Source: Gnetum montanum (taxonomy: Eukaryota; Streptophyta; Gnetopsida; Gnetales; Gnetaceae). Taken from it: a stretch of 64,000 nucleotides of DNA. How positions within the stretch are numbered: the first letter of the stretch is position 1; every line of letters begins with the position of its first letter. The stretch spans positions 62,001-126,000 of the forward strand of contig MNCI01002242.1 of assembly GCA_015680685.1 (NCBI GenBank), given 5' to 3'. The notes under the pieces are model-generated. The model did no database searches and was not told where the DNA came from. It worked only from the letters and a program-made list of their open reading frames with translations. Below, one piece after another: positions 10,510-23,482 of the stretch. The position numbers and the translations under genes are program-made.

Positions 10510-13429
10510 TGTCTCATCTTGTTTGTATACGTCTTCCTATAGATATCTATGCCTAAAATAAGACATCTATAACTACTTGTAGACATCATTTTCACCTCAT
10601 AGATGTCTCACCATAGACATCTCTTACTTTCCTAGACATGTCCATTGTATGGCCAACATTATAACAAACATGTTTCTCTTGGATTTTGGTCCTCCAATTT
10701 ATCTTAAAACATGGTTTTGTTAACACATAATCTTAAAATCCTATTGAATTTTCCATCTTGTTGAATTTCATGTATTCTCTTTTGGATCATTAAGTATTCA
10801 ATATTTCATATGTATGAGTGAGTTTCATTTGGACTAAACAAATATCAATTTTTTATTTTCCTTTGGTCATTATTTAGGATACTTATCTTGTCCTTTTGAT
10901 CTTCTAGAATTTTGGTAAATGCATTGTCTCATATTTTGATTTCACTATTCCTTTCATTGGGATTTTAATTTTTATAACACATTTCTTGGGTAAATGGTTG
11001 TTGCATGATTTGAATGTTGATTCTTAAGTGGTTATTAGTTGTTAGAGATTTTGGTTTTCTTATTATATGAATTAATCAATTTGTTTTGTAAAAGTAATTT
11101 AGTGTCCTTCTTTTTGAATTAATTGGTATCTTTGGAACATTGTTTGGATTGTGTGAAATTCCTTTGAATGTTTTATTTGGTTCCTTGTTGATGATGTAGT
11201 TTCATGTGATTTTTTTTGGCTTAATGGTGCTATATCATTTTTTGAAATTATGTCTTTTTTCAAGATCTCTTTGGCTATGTTACTAGCTCACACCATGAGT
11301 TCGAATATCATGTTTGTATGTTTGTTTGATGCTTGAATGGTAGAGATAGTACAGATTTTCTTTGGCCAATTGAAGATGAGCTTCTTAGAGATTTTTTATG
11401 ATTAGCCTCTATGAGGATGCATCAATGTAACTTTCACTGTAGGCCCCAACCTACATTAGAGGATTATATTATGGTTCTTTGGTTCTTATTGTTCGATGTT
11501 TTCATAACATTAAATGTAAGTCTTGGTAGATGGCTCTAGCATTGGTATATATTTGGAAAATGCATGAAGTGAGTCTTAAAGACATTTATTATTTAGTTTG
11601 AGGCTAATAATAAATTCATGTGTATGGTAGTTTGATATTTGATCTGAATAGATTTTGGTTTTTGAATTTGGTAAAGTACGCATAACAACTTAACAATCAA
11701 TTGACTTTGAGTGTGATAAGTGCTAGCATCCTTGTTTTTGGTGATGATTTAAATTGGTAGATATTAGTTTTGATAATGTTAGATAGTTGGATATTTGGCT
11801 GTACATTTTTTTTCTTATTTAGATGTTCATGTGCTAACATGTTTTGTACGACAACAATGTTCCATCTATCTTTCATAAGATCTATCCTTTCTTTGGTTGG
11901 AGTGGGTGCTAAGATTTCTCATTCAATTGTATACTAATAACTCATTTTTATTATAAGTTAATTAGGTTAGGTGGAGATTCAATATCTTTGATAGTTCGCT
12001 AAATTGTTTCTAATGCAATTTATTATTTTATATTGTTATATTTAAGGTCTGGATATTTATGTATTTGACATTCCAACATTGTATTAGATGTTGTTTCTTC
12101 TTTTCCAACCTCTTGATTTTTGGATTATTTTTGAAATACACCTTTCATATTATGTTTGTTATATATTATGGTTATTTAGATTGAATTTTATTTAATTCCC
12201 TTATTTTTGTGTTGATTTTTAGTAAACATTTTATATTATTTTCCTATCTCGTTATTTTAAGTTTCTAGCATATATTTTTATCATAATTTTATTTATATTT
12301 ATGTATTTCTTTTTTTCCATTAGTTTTATTTCTTTCATTGGTTATAGATTCATGCTAGGTTCCTTTGAAATCTTTTTCTTTTTAACTACACAATTCTTTC
12401 ATTATCTTACTTCTTATGTGACCAATCATTTGTTTGGAGTTTTATCCAACATAATGTTCTCCAACCTAAGGTTTAGGAGTCAAGTTGTTACATTACAAAT
12501 AAGATAAAGCTAATTGACCATTATGCCAATATTGTAGTTTGAAAGATGAAATTTTCACATCTAGAGGTAATGGTATAGGATTTTTAAAAAATTTTACTAA
12601 AAATTTTTGAATTCCCTAATAACCTACCTTTTCTTAAGAAGTGACTCATACCATAGTTTACACTCGTGGACAAAAATAAGTTAGAAAGGTATTCTCTAAA
12701 TCATTTTCATTAAGAGAAACTAGGAGAAATGATGTGTTTAAAATGATGAAAATATGTGCAAAGATCCTTAAGGAAGTTTTTTCAACATGGGTTTCATATG
12801 AAAACTTTTAACATTTGAAAATGTTAGGAATAATTGGATTGCATACTTCATAGTAGTAAGTTTAATAAATTGTAATGTTAGGCTTCCAATTTAACTATAT
12901 GAGGTTATCATCACTACATATTTTTATCATAGAATAGCTAGCAAATTTATTTCATTAATTTTAAGCTTATTGAATGATGCCATTAAAGAATTATATATTT
13001 AAGATTTAAATCAAGTAGTATCATATTCATCTTTTTTTATAATTTGGTAAGAATTCTATTATTAACAACCTCTTTTTGAAAAGTCTTGTGTCAAATCAAG
13101 TCTATAGATAAGATCCATATTATCTATAGGCTTGATGGATTGTCTTCTTAAAATGATGGATTGTTAATTATTTAGAATATCTTAGTTTATTAAAAACTTT
13201 TGTGAAAATTTTGATCCTTCTATTTTTCTTCAAAATTACATTAAACTAATGATTTAAAATATAATAGTAGTGGCTATGATGCTTTCATGAAATGTTATTT
13301 ATTCAAATTCTTAGAGAAATATTCAAATAATTAATTAATGGTAAAAATAGATTCCAAACAAATTTTAATTTTTTAAGAAAAATAATATTGCAATTTGGTC
13401 ATTTGGTAGATTGAGTTATATTTTCTAAG
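10510..13429. other. AT-rich stretch without recognised features
   Basis: Nearly 3 kb, strongly T-rich on the plus strand. A cluster of AGACATCT/AGATGTCT words lies at 10525-10640, like that in the LTRs of elements D and G, but further similarity to those LTRs is not visible. Both strands were read for gag, protease, RT, RNase H and integrase motifs without success. No gene is called. Confidence 0.5.
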
Positions 13430-13705
13430 GTTTTTTTTTCATGCTAAGTTTCCTAGCATGGAATATCTCCTCCTAGTGTGGAAGATATGTTCCTAACATG
13501 GAAGATCTCTCCCCCCCAGCATGGAAGATCTTCCCCAATCCTGAAAGATCTACCTCCAATGTGGATGCCATCCCCTAGCATAAAAGCTGTCCTCCTAGCA
13601 TGGATGGTGTGCCCTTGTTACTATTTTTAGTAAATAGAATGGCCATGGATGTATGAAACTTACTATATATGGTAACCACCCCACACCCACACCACCCCCC
13701 ACACC

Positions 13706-13721
13706 NNNNNNNNNNNNNNNN
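13706..13721. other. Assembly gap (16 N)
   Basis: Sixteen undetermined bases directly after a C-rich run in the LTR of element B. Confidence 1.
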
Positions 13722-13840
13722 ATTTTGGCACCTACCCCACCTAAAATGTAATAGAAGTTTGTAGCCAATTTGTAGTAGTTTTGTAGCCCAATTTTCAGCA
13801 ATTTATAGCTAATTTATAGCAAGATTCAAGGCCTAAAACC

Positions 13841-13848
13841 TATATAAA
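13841..13848 (+). promoter_or_regulatory. TATA box of element B LTR
   Basis: 'TATATAAA' in the LTR. Equivalent TATAAAA boxes lie at 31992-31998 and 52836-52842 in the two LTRs of C, at the same place relative to the conserved 'GGCC[TA]AAA' words, so it probably starts the genomic RNA. Confidence 0.6.
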
Positions 13849-14549
13849 CCAACCCCAAACACCATTTTCAGGTTTCACACTCTTGACAATTTTCACACTT
13901 GGGCATTTTCAGGTGATCAAGAGCTCTTGCAATCTCACACACTTGTAGTCTCTTGAACCCTAGCATGGAAACCCTTGTGAACCTATAACACCCATTACCC
14001 CTTTGAGATTTATGAGTTTTTAGATTTCTACGTTGCACTCTTGGGATCCCCAACTCCTAGTGCAAAGCATTTTGACAACCCAAATCCGTCACTTTTCTCA
14101 CCTTCAATAGTAGTCAATGTTGCAAATCTAAAGCAATAGCAAAGGAATTTGGATAACATCGAGAGTGGCTAAGCATCCACATCATGGAGTGGATGATATT
14201 GGCTTCAACAAAATCTAAACCCCTAGATCAATGAACCTCTTTTTGCTCTCTCATGGGCATTTCTTGTACACATCCCTTGAACTTATTCTTTATTTTTAAT
14301 AAAGTTTTAAGGTTTTAGTGTTATGTGCAATTCATATTTGCATTTAGTTTTACAGATCTGTAATTTTTTTTTTTACATTTTTATTTTCTCTACCCCCATT
14401 TTGCATTTCATAAATTTCTCGATGATATGCTAGACTCTTCAAGACATCTCAAATTCCATTTTCTAGAGGCCCTCAAGATTTGGAATTAAGGTTGTTGTGA
14501 TAGAGCTTTTGATTTTCCAGTGATCAAATTTTAAGGTTGCAATAGTTTT

Positions 14550-14567
14550 TTAGCACTAGAAGGAGGG
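14550..14567 (+). promoter_or_regulatory. Probable primer-binding site of element B
   Basis: 'TTAGCACTAGAAGGAGGG' lies a few bases after the inferred LTR end. It looks like a TGGCGCC-type gypsy PBS in which CpG-linked C and G have become T and A. The primer tRNA cannot be named from this. Confidence 0.4.
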
Positions 14568-15381
14568 CCTCCACCATATTTCTATGTCCAATCCTATGTG
14601 CACATGTGGTACACTAATGTGCAAGTTTTAGATCTCTAATTTTCAATTGAAATCTTTGAATCTACACCAAAACCTAACGTTAGCACCCATCCTCCTACCA
14701 TCAAAACCCAACGTGTGTGTTTGGGTTTTGATAAAAAATTTACAACAATTGCTAGAAATTTCAAAACTAGTGTGGGTGTTCCACCCAAAACCTTACCCCT
14801 TTGCTATTAAAAAATTTTCCAACAAAACCAATGTTACTAGCCTACCGAAAAGAACATGCTTTTGGAAAAATCAAAGTTTCCACTTCGGTTTACTTGCCAA
14901 AAGTAAACCCCCTTCCCCAACATTGTGTAGAAAAAGCTTAATATTTTAAACCTTGTCCCCTTTCTTGGCCCTTTTTTCTCTCATCATAGGTGCAACTAGG
15001 AAGCCTAATGTGGGTGGGGTTGATACCATCACTTGCCATATTTAGTAAAGAGGTATATCCCTTTTAGAACCCCCTTACCATTTATAGTAAGTAACTTGTT
15101 TTGGCCATTTTTATCATTTTTGACCTTTTGTGTAGCTAGGAAGCCTAGCCTTGATACCACCCTTTACCATCTTTAGTAAGAGGTTATACCCCCTTTGAAA
15201 ATCACCTTACTATTTAAAGTAAGTGATCCATTTTCATCCATTTTTGTCTCTTTTAGCTATTTTTAAGTTCCACTTGTTGGAATTTGCACTCTTTCCACCT
15301 TTTGCAACCTTTTCAAACCATTTTTATCATCGTAACCATGTCTTTTAGCTAATCAACCATACTATCCCTTAACCTCACAAA
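14568..15381 (+). other. 5' leader of element B
   Basis: Untranslated leader. 14990-15240 aligns with C 32420-32540 and appears twice in tandem here ('GTAAAGAGGTATATCCC' near 15047 and 'GTAAGAGGTTATACCCCC' near 15176), giving two copies of the GGGGTATACCCC-type palindrome. 14647-14949 has an open frame that resembles nothing known. Confidence 0.55.
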
Positions 15382-18240
15382 CATGGTATTTAGCCAAGAT
15401 GCAATTTGTGTTTATAACCCAAAAGACCTGATGGTCATAGAACAAAGGAAATCACTTAGGCATAGGGATAAGAACATGAATTTTACAATTATCAATGAGG
15501 AGTTCTACAACTTTCTCTATCTAAAATGCAAGCTGATCTATTGATACCATGCTCCAAATCTTATGCTAAGTGTTAATTAAAAATTATATGCTAGGATGGG
15601 AAAGAATGCATCCCATCCACCTATGATCAAATCCCCCTCCTCACTTTCTATGCACAAATGCTCATACAACTCATAGAGGTTGATGAGTTTAGTGAGGAAA
15701 TTAGCTTAGAGGATCATCAAGAAGAGGAAGAGAATTTTGAGGTTGAGTAGGAGCTAGACAGCTTCATTGGAAGTCATTTCTAATCTTTGGCTTCCCAAAC
15801 AACCACACGCAACTCCACATGTCTTACCTCATCAATGAAATAGATACCTCAATCCAACTTTCCTCCTATCCATCCTACCATGTTTTGATCCACACCCATC
15901 ATCACCACACACCAAACACAACCTATGTCTTAGTCCACTTCCTTATTCTCATTGGTACCCTTTACCACACAACCTAACTTCATTCACCTAGCCATGGTGA
16001 TGTCTACCCTACCATCTTCCTTTGATATATCATTTGGATCCTCATTGCGACCCCAAGCAACACAAGCATCTCATACCCCATTTTCCCCTTTGTGCCTCAA
16101 GTTCTAGCATAGACATCTTTCTCCTTGTTTATCCCACCTATGATCATCATAACCCAACCTCTCCCTTCGATATTGCAACCTATCACAAGGCCACAAGCCT
16201 CTTAACCAAAAGTCTCATAAATTCTTCCTCAACCATTTATGCAAGCACCATGGCCCACAGTGATGCTCCAAGGCATGGATCAAGCTTTTCAAATTATCTC
16301 AAACCTTAACAAAGAGCTATAAAAACTTAAAGCCAATATAACTCAAATGGTCAAGGTTCTATATTTCCACCAAGATGATCGCCCTATGGTGGCTCAAATA
16401 ACGTTTTCCATAGGCTTTCCCATTCTAAACTTCACAAAATACAATGGTAAAAGAGATCCCAACATACATCTAGTAACCTTTTGATCTGAGTGCCTTTTTT
16501 TGCAAGCTTGGCCTCACTTAATATTACAAATTTCCCCATGTTCCTCAAGGGTAAGGCTTTAGATTGGGGTTGAACCTTGCCTAGGGGTTCTATCTCTTTC
16601 CTTGAGGACTTGATTAACCAATTTTTGAACTACTTTAGATACAAATTAAAGCCAAATTCCACATTGGACCAATTGATGAAGGTGAGGCAGGGGCTACTTA
16701 AACTGGTCAAAGGGTTCTTTTAAAGGTGGAACTCAACACTCAATGAGATCATAGAGACTATTGCTCAAACGCATCTCTTGGCCATCCACAAGGGAGTAGT
16801 AAATGACTTTATTAAGTTAAAGCTATACTACCTAAAGCCCCAGTCACTAAGCCCTTCTAACAAACTAAGAACATTGAGGAGGCAACTAAGGTAAGAAATG
16901 ACCCAGTCTACATGGCCTATAAAAACCAACATGTAAGAAGGAATAGGGATAAAACCAAATAATATTATACAACCATGGCCATAGTAGCAAAAAAGACAAA
17001 ACAAGGAGAGAGAAGCATATCACTACCATGCAACATATCCCTTGACTCATTCCAACCATCCATTTCCTATGCTCCAAATCAACCATGACCAAACTTTGGG
17101 AAAAAGGATAAGTTTAAGTACACTAGGTTGCCTATTAAGCCCTTTGAGCTTCTCGAATAGTTGCTTAAAGATGATGGTATACAATATAAGCAATTGTCTA
17201 AGGAGGCTCGTAAGAGGTACGATTGTCTTTGTGACATAGCTAAAAACCCAACAATAGCTATTAACGATTATCCCAAGCTATTGAGGTACTTCAGGCTAGA
17301 TAGGTATTTTCATTATCATCAAATGGCTGGTCATGACACTGATATTTTCCTAGCATTAAAGGATGGCCTCTAGAAGATGATAATCCATAGAGAGTTGGTA
17401 GTGAATGAGTCTAACTCTCCAAGTGCTAACAATAATTCCTATACTGTAGCCTCGTTCATGGAAACCAAATGATCTAATCTTCCTAGGAAACCATTTATCA
17501 TCAGGCTACCATTGCAATCCCAAGACACAAAGCCAAGAGAGCGCTTAATCATACAAGTGTCACTTCCTCCAATCCCTAAGGAGCCTTTTATCATATGTTT
17601 CTCCTCTTGGCTTCAACATCACAAATGATCAATGAGTTGCTAATACTCCAAAGCCTAAAGAACCATTCATTATTTAAGTTCCTCCACCTTTAACAAGTAA
17701 GCCTATAACAACCCATGACCGAAGCCAACCTATACTTTCCAACATCTTAGAAGTCATCTTCACAAAAATGATGAAAACAACCTCTTGGTAAACCAACAAC
17801 AAAGATCACCTATAATGCCTAATAACTCAAAAGTCATCTTTACAACAACGATGAAAACAACCTATTGCTAAACCAACAACAAAGCCCACTGAAGGTAGCC
17901 AACAACAAAAGACTTTGAAATAGGCTACACTAGACTAGCTACACCCATGGACAAGGGGCCCAAGGCATATAGATCACAATCAAAGCCACAAACCCAAGGG
18001 AGAATGAAGGAGGTTAGAACTACTAAGGCTAAAACATCGCAAGCCAAGGGAAATAATTTTCACATAATCATGGAACAAACCAAATGGTCCCTTAAGAAAA
18101 AGAACACATTAATAAACATGTATGACTTGGTCATAACCTCTCCTTCACATAATGATTCATTGGATGATGTATTGACTTCTATCCTTATGAGTAGATACAT
18201 GTTTGCCAACAAAGAGTTGACTCACTCTATTATTGAGTGA
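15382..18240 (+). pseudogene. gag: Tat-type gag (element B), degenerate
   Basis: Gag remnant collinear with A and C. A start codon at 15382 ('MVFSQD') fits the position of the C start. The N-terminal part is followed by a T/S/P-rich stretch (16020-16300), the capsid-like core at about 16370-16860 ('FLKGKALDWG', 'LDQLMKVRQGLLK', 'VVNDFIKLKLYY'), and a zinc-knuckle-like 'HYHQMAGHDTDIFLALKDGL' at about 17310-17370. A K/Q/T-rich tail follows, including 'KSLKK'-like basic stretches. Multiple stops and frameshifts occur throughout. The block 17161-17373 is one of the cleanest and preserves 'GHDTD', where C has 'GHDTDFYLALKDDL'. Confidence 0.8.
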
Positions 18241-18269
18241 GCTTCGCATAGAAAAAATAAGCATCAACC

Positions 18270-18850
18270 ACTACTTAACCTTCATGATAGTGAAGTGAAA
18301 ATTGGCTCTAGAAATGGAGAGGTGTGATTTTCTTCTCTCCTCATTATCATTTGTGTTGGTGGATATAAGGTCCATCTTCTTCATGTAGATGATGTGGCGG
18401 CCACAAATTTGATACCATATTCTATTGTTGACAAACTAGGCCTAAGAAAAAACATCAAAATGACCATCACCTTAGCACTTAAGTCATTTAATGGCTTTTG
18501 AGGAGTAGTGCAAGGTTTCATGACTTTGGATTTTGTAGCCAATGAACAATTCCCTACATCCACCAACTTTCTAATAGTCGAAGAAACACCTTGTTTCAAC
18601 TTGATCCTAGGAAGATCATGGTTAGCAAAGCTTCAAGTAGTTTTATCTCCTATACATCAAGAGATTCACTTGCCATACAAATGTGGGAAGATTGTGATCT
18701 ATGGAGATAATTTGTCACTATTTTTAGTTAACTACATCAACATTGACTAAGGTTTGAAGGTGAATTCTCAAGAGGAAACTCTTGACACTCAAATTGGGGC
18801 TAACAATAATGAGAGAAATAACGATGCGAGTAATGCCAACTCTACAACAT
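18270..18850 (+). pseudogene. pro: Retroviral-type aspartic protease (element B), degenerate
   Basis: Contains 'CVGGYKVHLLHVDD' then 'TNLIPYSIVDKLGLRKN' at the active-site region and 'LILGRSWLAKLQ' at the C-terminal motif (family form ILGRPWL). The tail 'QEIHLPYKCGKIVIYGDN' agrees with A and C. The frame is open from 18508 to 18750, with stops before it (about 18325 and 18501). It is placed directly downstream of gag on the same strand. Catalytic D is present in 'VDD' but the usual following G is replaced by V. Confidence 0.8.
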
Positions 18851-19079
18851 GAGACAATTAAAAAAAATCCCTACAACTTACCATGTCAAATGAAAGAAAA
18901 TGTTACCATAGAATCATGCCAAAAGGATTCCTTGATCTCCCAAAGATTAAACAACAGGTTCATGGTAAATGTCTCATCCATTCTTTTGTGAATCATTTGT
19001 TTACATTTACAACATTATATCATTTTCAATGTTGTTTCTAGCCTTATGTGCTCTTTTAAGAGCATCCCATAATTTCTAG

Positions 19080-19250
19080 GCAAGTATGGACCTCAACCCA
19101 CCTAGGCCTAAAAGTGGTAACTTATGACTTACTAGGATCTAAAACTGGAAACTTATGGTCCACCAAGACCTAAAACTAGCATTATGGCCTACCAAGGCCT
19201 AAAAATAGTGAAGAAATGGCCTTTCAAGGCCTAAACCTAGCATCCAAATA
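19080..19250 (+). repeat. Short direct repeats, GGCCTAAAACTAG type (element B, before the array)
   Basis: Five degenerate copies of 'CCACCAAGACCTAAAACTAG' with spacing of about 35 bp. Confidence 0.8.
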
Positions 19251-19390
19251 ACCCTTGGAATGGGTTCCAAGCATTAACCATGACCATAGAACTTTATCAT
19301 CCTTGACATTTTTGGAAGCAGCAATCAACATACATGAATCCTAAACCTTGGTAAGGGGTAAAACCTTCACAAAGCTTGCCATTTTTGGCA

Positions 19391-22200
19391 TCCATGCTAG
19401 GGAAATTCTACCCAACATGGACCCAACATTGACTAAAGGGTGTAACACCTATAATTGCCTCCCAGTATCCATCTAGCCTAAATCTGACCCTTGGAGTAGG
19501 CCCACATCATCTAGAACCCTTCTAGTCATCCCCGATAGCCCCAAAGCCTTACCAAATGTAGTAAAAAGTGTTCAAAATCATAGGATTTTGTGCATCCACA
19601 CTAACAAAGGCCTCTTCCATGTTGGACAATGTGGATATAGCGTGGACAAATGGGATATGATTTAAATTGCTATAATTAACCACATAGTAGCCATTTTTCA
19701 AACCTAACACTCCTTGACAACCTTTAGTAGCCTAATTTTGTCTTAAAATAAGTTGATTTTTCATTCATATCCTTCTCCACATTGGTGACCCCTCTCTCCA
19801 TGTTTCCTAGCATGATGCCAATGTGGAAGCCTAGGGAGTATGCAATAAAACCAAGTTTATAACCAAAAATAGCCTAATAAGCTACCCTTTGATCTCTAGA
19901 CCCTCCTAGAACCTGTCAAAGCCTCCATGTACCTTAAAATTGATAAAAAAAAATGGCACAACACTATCATTTCCCTCTCATCTATGCTAGGGCCATCATG
20001 CCGAGCATGGAAAAGGAGGGATGGTTGCATGAGGTACCTAGGAACCTCAAAACTGGTGGATTTTGACATAATATATTGACAATCGACACTAGAAACCCTA
20101 GACGCTAACATGTATGGTTGATTTGCTATTAAAAGAGCCTAGATTTGACATTTTTGGTTGCTCCATGTTAGGGGAGACCTCATCCACACTAGCTAGCATG
20201 GATATAGCTTGGGAGACTCATGGAGGATCCTAGATACATCAAAACAATACCAAATTACCTTGTACTTGCAGCAAAACCTTGTTAGCCCTTTCAAAATCCA
20301 CCAGACTTCTGGAAATCAATAAAAATCAATACTTTAATGATTCTCAATACTGGGGAGGACGTTATCCACATTGGGTAGCATGGAGCTACCATGGAACCAA
20401 AGGGATGACTTCTAAAACCACTTCGAAACCCTTCAAATTGCCTAATTTTGATACCAAACACTAGCACTTGACCCCTATAGCCCAAAAAGCTTAAAAACCT
20501 TGTCAAATATTATTAAAAGTGGCCAAAATCTTGGATTCAAGTGTATCCACACTAGAGGGGGATCCTATCCATGCTGAGGATCCTAGCCCCACTATGAATG
20601 GAAGGGAGTGAAGCCAAACTAGTGAAATTTGCATGGAAATTGACTTCTAGCAACAATGGAACCCTTCTAGAAGCTACCAAAATTCCATAAGTAAAACAAA
20701 ATAGCTCAAAATTTTCCTACCTAGAGTCTCCATGTGGGGGAGGATCCTATCCATGATGGGTAGCATGGATCTAGTGTGGAACTAGAGGAGTAAGCTCAAG
20801 AACCATCTAAAAACCCTCAAAATTGCTAGATTTTGATCCTAGGATTCAACCATCAACACTAGCAACCTTGAAAATGTGCATGCATGACCAAAACTAATAA
20901 AAATAGCAAAAAATAGGCTTCCTTGGATCTTCCATTCTAGGGATCATGCCATTAATGTTGGTTAGCATGGATCCAGATGGAAACTAGGAGGTAACACCAA
21001 AAATAACTTAAAGACCTACAAACCTACTAAAATTTGGCCTTACACCCTAGCCCTGAACCTCAAAAAATCTGAGAACTAACATGCATGATCAATTATGGTC
21101 AAAACTAGTCTTGATCTAAGATTTTTAATCCATCCATACTGGGGAAAGCCTCTTCCACATTGGACAACATAGAACTAGCTTGGAATAGTTGTCTTTCCAC
21201 TTTTGGTAGCAGATTGACACTCTTGGAGATTAAAAACCTACACGAAAGAAGTGTAAGACCTTTGGTCCTTAAATATCATCAACTCACATCTTCCATAGAG
21301 CAACTTTCTCAGTGTGGATCAAGGAGGATGTAACCTTACATAGCCTCATACATTTTTCAAACATGACCAAAATTAGTTAAAAACTTGGGAAATCATGGTA
21401 TGCAAACCTAGAGGCCGAAAACCCTGGTTGATGTGCTTCCAAGCCACTCAAACATCAAGGAACAAGAACACCCCCATTCTTCCATGCTAGTCCTATCATG
21501 CTTAGGATGGAAAAATGGGAAAACTATCCCAAATTGCTATATACTTTAAACCCTCTAAAATGGGCTCAAAATGTAGCTAGAGGATGCACAACTATCATAC
21601 CTTAGTTTTAGTTTCCCATGCAACCTTGTTTGATCCTATTTCAACACAAATTCAAATTATCCACATTAAGCCCCCTTCTATCCATGGTGGCTAGCATGGA
21701 AATAGGGGGGGGGGGGGGGGGGGGGGGGGCGGTGAAGCTTTAAAGCTTTCTTTTTGATCATTTTGTACCTTCAAAGTGATCAATTTGGATAGATCTGGCC
21801 TTGCGCTATCTTGGGAAGGTCCTAAAACCCTAACTTTGATGCTCTGGATGTCATGCAATACACTTTCCTTTATCTCCATGTTAGCTTCATGCTAGCTAGT
21901 GTGAAGGATGTTTTCAAGCTTCAAAGAAGGGCTCTTAGGGTTGAAACTACTGCTAAGACTAGTTAATTTCCTTTCCCAGTCAACTACATTGACATGCAAA
22001 CCATTAGAGGTTGAAAAGTAACCAGAATGACCCTAAGAAACTATCTAGATGTTCCATCCACACTAGGATCACCCCTTCCATGTTGGCTAGCTTGGAAACA
22101 GGTGGGGTCCAGTGTGGAAGCCTTAAAAGCCTTACTTCTTCAATTCAAACAGCCCAGAAACAACCTTCGCTGATGCCCAAAGTTATCCAACACCATTGTA
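19391..22200 (+). repeat. Tandem array, 15 units of about 190 bp (element B)
   Basis: Unit starts, marked by a 'TCCATGCTAGGG'-like word followed by a spaced inverted copy ('GCTAGCATGGAT'), fall near 19391, 19592, 19776, 19978, 20161, 20341, 20546, 20729, 20931, 21131, 21291, 21480, 21660, 21870 and 22056. The mean spacing is 190 bp (range 165-210). Units are diverged but collinear with the 15 units of C: for example 'AAAAACCTACAC' occurs in the corresponding unit of both (near 21232 and 44330). No coding signal is seen. Confidence 0.85.
21705..21729 (+). repeat. Homopolymer G25
   Basis: Twenty-five consecutive G in one unit of the array of element B; the equivalent place in C has only 'ACAGGGCG'. 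It may be a real slippage expansion or an assembly artefact. Confidence 0.9.
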
Positions 22201-22800
22201 TCCTTAAACCATGTCCCACTAAGGCCTAAAACTAGTAATATCTAATCTTGTTTGATAATAATTAGTCAATCTATATAACATGCATTCCATTTCACTTGAT
22301 TTGACCTTATTTCATGGTGTTTCAAGTTGTTTTTGACATTGTTTTGCATTGTTAACCTTCTTGGCCATTATATGATCACTAATAACTACAGTATCACCAT
22401 ATTCACCTTATTCTCTCCATTATAACCTTTATTGATCGTGTTTAACCTTTTTTTAGCCTTTTATGGGTGTTAGGTTGATGGGGTTTGACCATTCTTGATC
22501 ATCATTTGACACCATGTAGCTATGGCTTACCAAGGCCTTAAATTGGCAACATTTCCTGCTAAGGCCTAAAATTGGAAAAATGTAACCATATTTTACCATG
22601 TTTGACCTTGTATTATCTTGAACTCATGCATTGTAGCCTTGTTTACCCTATTTAGATACTAGTGTGGTCTTTTTTGCAACATGTTTGTCTATCTTATGAA
22701 ATATTACTGTGATATCTTGCATTATTAACATTATTTTATTTATCTTTATCAATTTTAACAATATTATTACATAAGTGTGACTTGATGTTCTTATGTTGTC
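22200..22800 (+). other. Short repeats and T-rich spacer after the array (element B)
   Basis: GGCCTAAAACTAG-type units at 22205-22240 and 22520-22580, separated by T-rich spacer like that of A and C. No gene is seen. Confidence 0.65.
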
Positions 22801-23480
22801 ATGTATGAATAAGCTAGAAAGATGAGGAAGCAAACTTGACTAGGATTAAAACCTAAATAAACCCCTCTTGTGATGTTGTTAGAACAAATATCCAAATCTT
22901 AATCACTAAAGAAATTCTATTATATAGCCATAACACCCTAAAGTATCTTGATGACCATTGTACTTAAAGCCAGAAACATCACAGAGGTTCCCTTAGCTAA
23001 AATTCCCATCAAGACCACAATGGTAAGGAGAAAATTCATAGGACCAAGTTCCTCACTAGAACTTAAACATGCTTACGAGCACATCAAACCCTTATTTTAC
23101 AACATTAAAGCCATCATATAGCCCTAGTTATATCTAACACTCACATGTTTGCTTACAGTGTTGTTTATCATTGTTGACAGCTTACAAAAAATGACTAATG
23201 TTGATAACTTTGATGATATATAACAAGTGAGCCTACATGACATCTTTTGGCATAACAAAAGAACATCTTTTGATGATGTTCTATGACCTTAAACTAGCAA
23301 CATGAACTACCAGGGGCTTAAACTAGTACCCTAGCCTACCATGCCCTTAAACTAGCAACTTTGGTATCTTAGTAGCTCTAGCTTGTTTGTCATCTCATCA
23401 TGGTATGTGGCCTATAGGCATTGTAATGTTATAACATGCTCTATTTGCTTGGTCTTCTTATCCTCTTCGAGTTATGTTTG
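22801..23480 (+). other. Pol-deletion junction and start of 3' UTR (element B)
   Basis: 22801-23230 aligns with the junction segment of A (7740-8200), including 'TCTAACACTCACATGTTTGC'. GGCCTTAAACTAG-type repeats follow at 23282-23365, matching C 49430-49575 after integrase, and then the first 100 bases of the 3' UTR. Pol is absent. Confidence 0.65.
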
Positions 23481-23482
23481 AG

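Larger units (their letters stand above)
13430..14541 (+). repeat. 5' LTR of element B, left end missing
   Basis: Matches the inner and right parts of the C LTRs: repeated 'CTAGCATGGAAGATCT'-like words, 'TTACTATTTTTAGTAAAT' at about 13619, TATA box 'TATATAAA' at 13841-13848, 'CTTGAACCCTAGCATGG' near 13955, and a closing block like A and C. The first 300 or so LTR bases (the part starting TGATACACCA in A) are absent. A 16-base N gap lies inside. Confidence 0.75.
13430..23480 (+). mobile_element. Tat-type Ty3/gypsy element B, pol-less, truncated at both ends
   Basis: Order: 5'-truncated LTR, PBS-like site, leader, gag, protease, short repeats, a 15-unit array of about 190 bp, short repeats, T-rich spacer, junction segment, short repeats, start of the 3' UTR. 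Homology to A and C is collinear. The copy stops at about 23480, within the 3' UTR block 'CTTATCCTCTTCGAGTTATG', where minus-strand integrase sequence of element E begins. No 3' LTR is found in the window. Like A, it lacks RT, RNase H and integrase. Confidence 0.75.

Noticed and set aside
14647-14949. Plus-strand frame of 100 codons in the leader of element B
   Set aside because: No recognisable domain; the equivalent region in C is lost in the gap, so conservation cannot be judged.
21691-21879. Minus-strand frame ending in polyproline
   Set aside because: Polyproline is the translation of the G25 run.
19391-22200. CRISPR-like regular array
   Set aside because: Units of about 190 bp diverge over their whole length and there is no short conserved repeat with unique spacers; the context is a plant retrotransposon.
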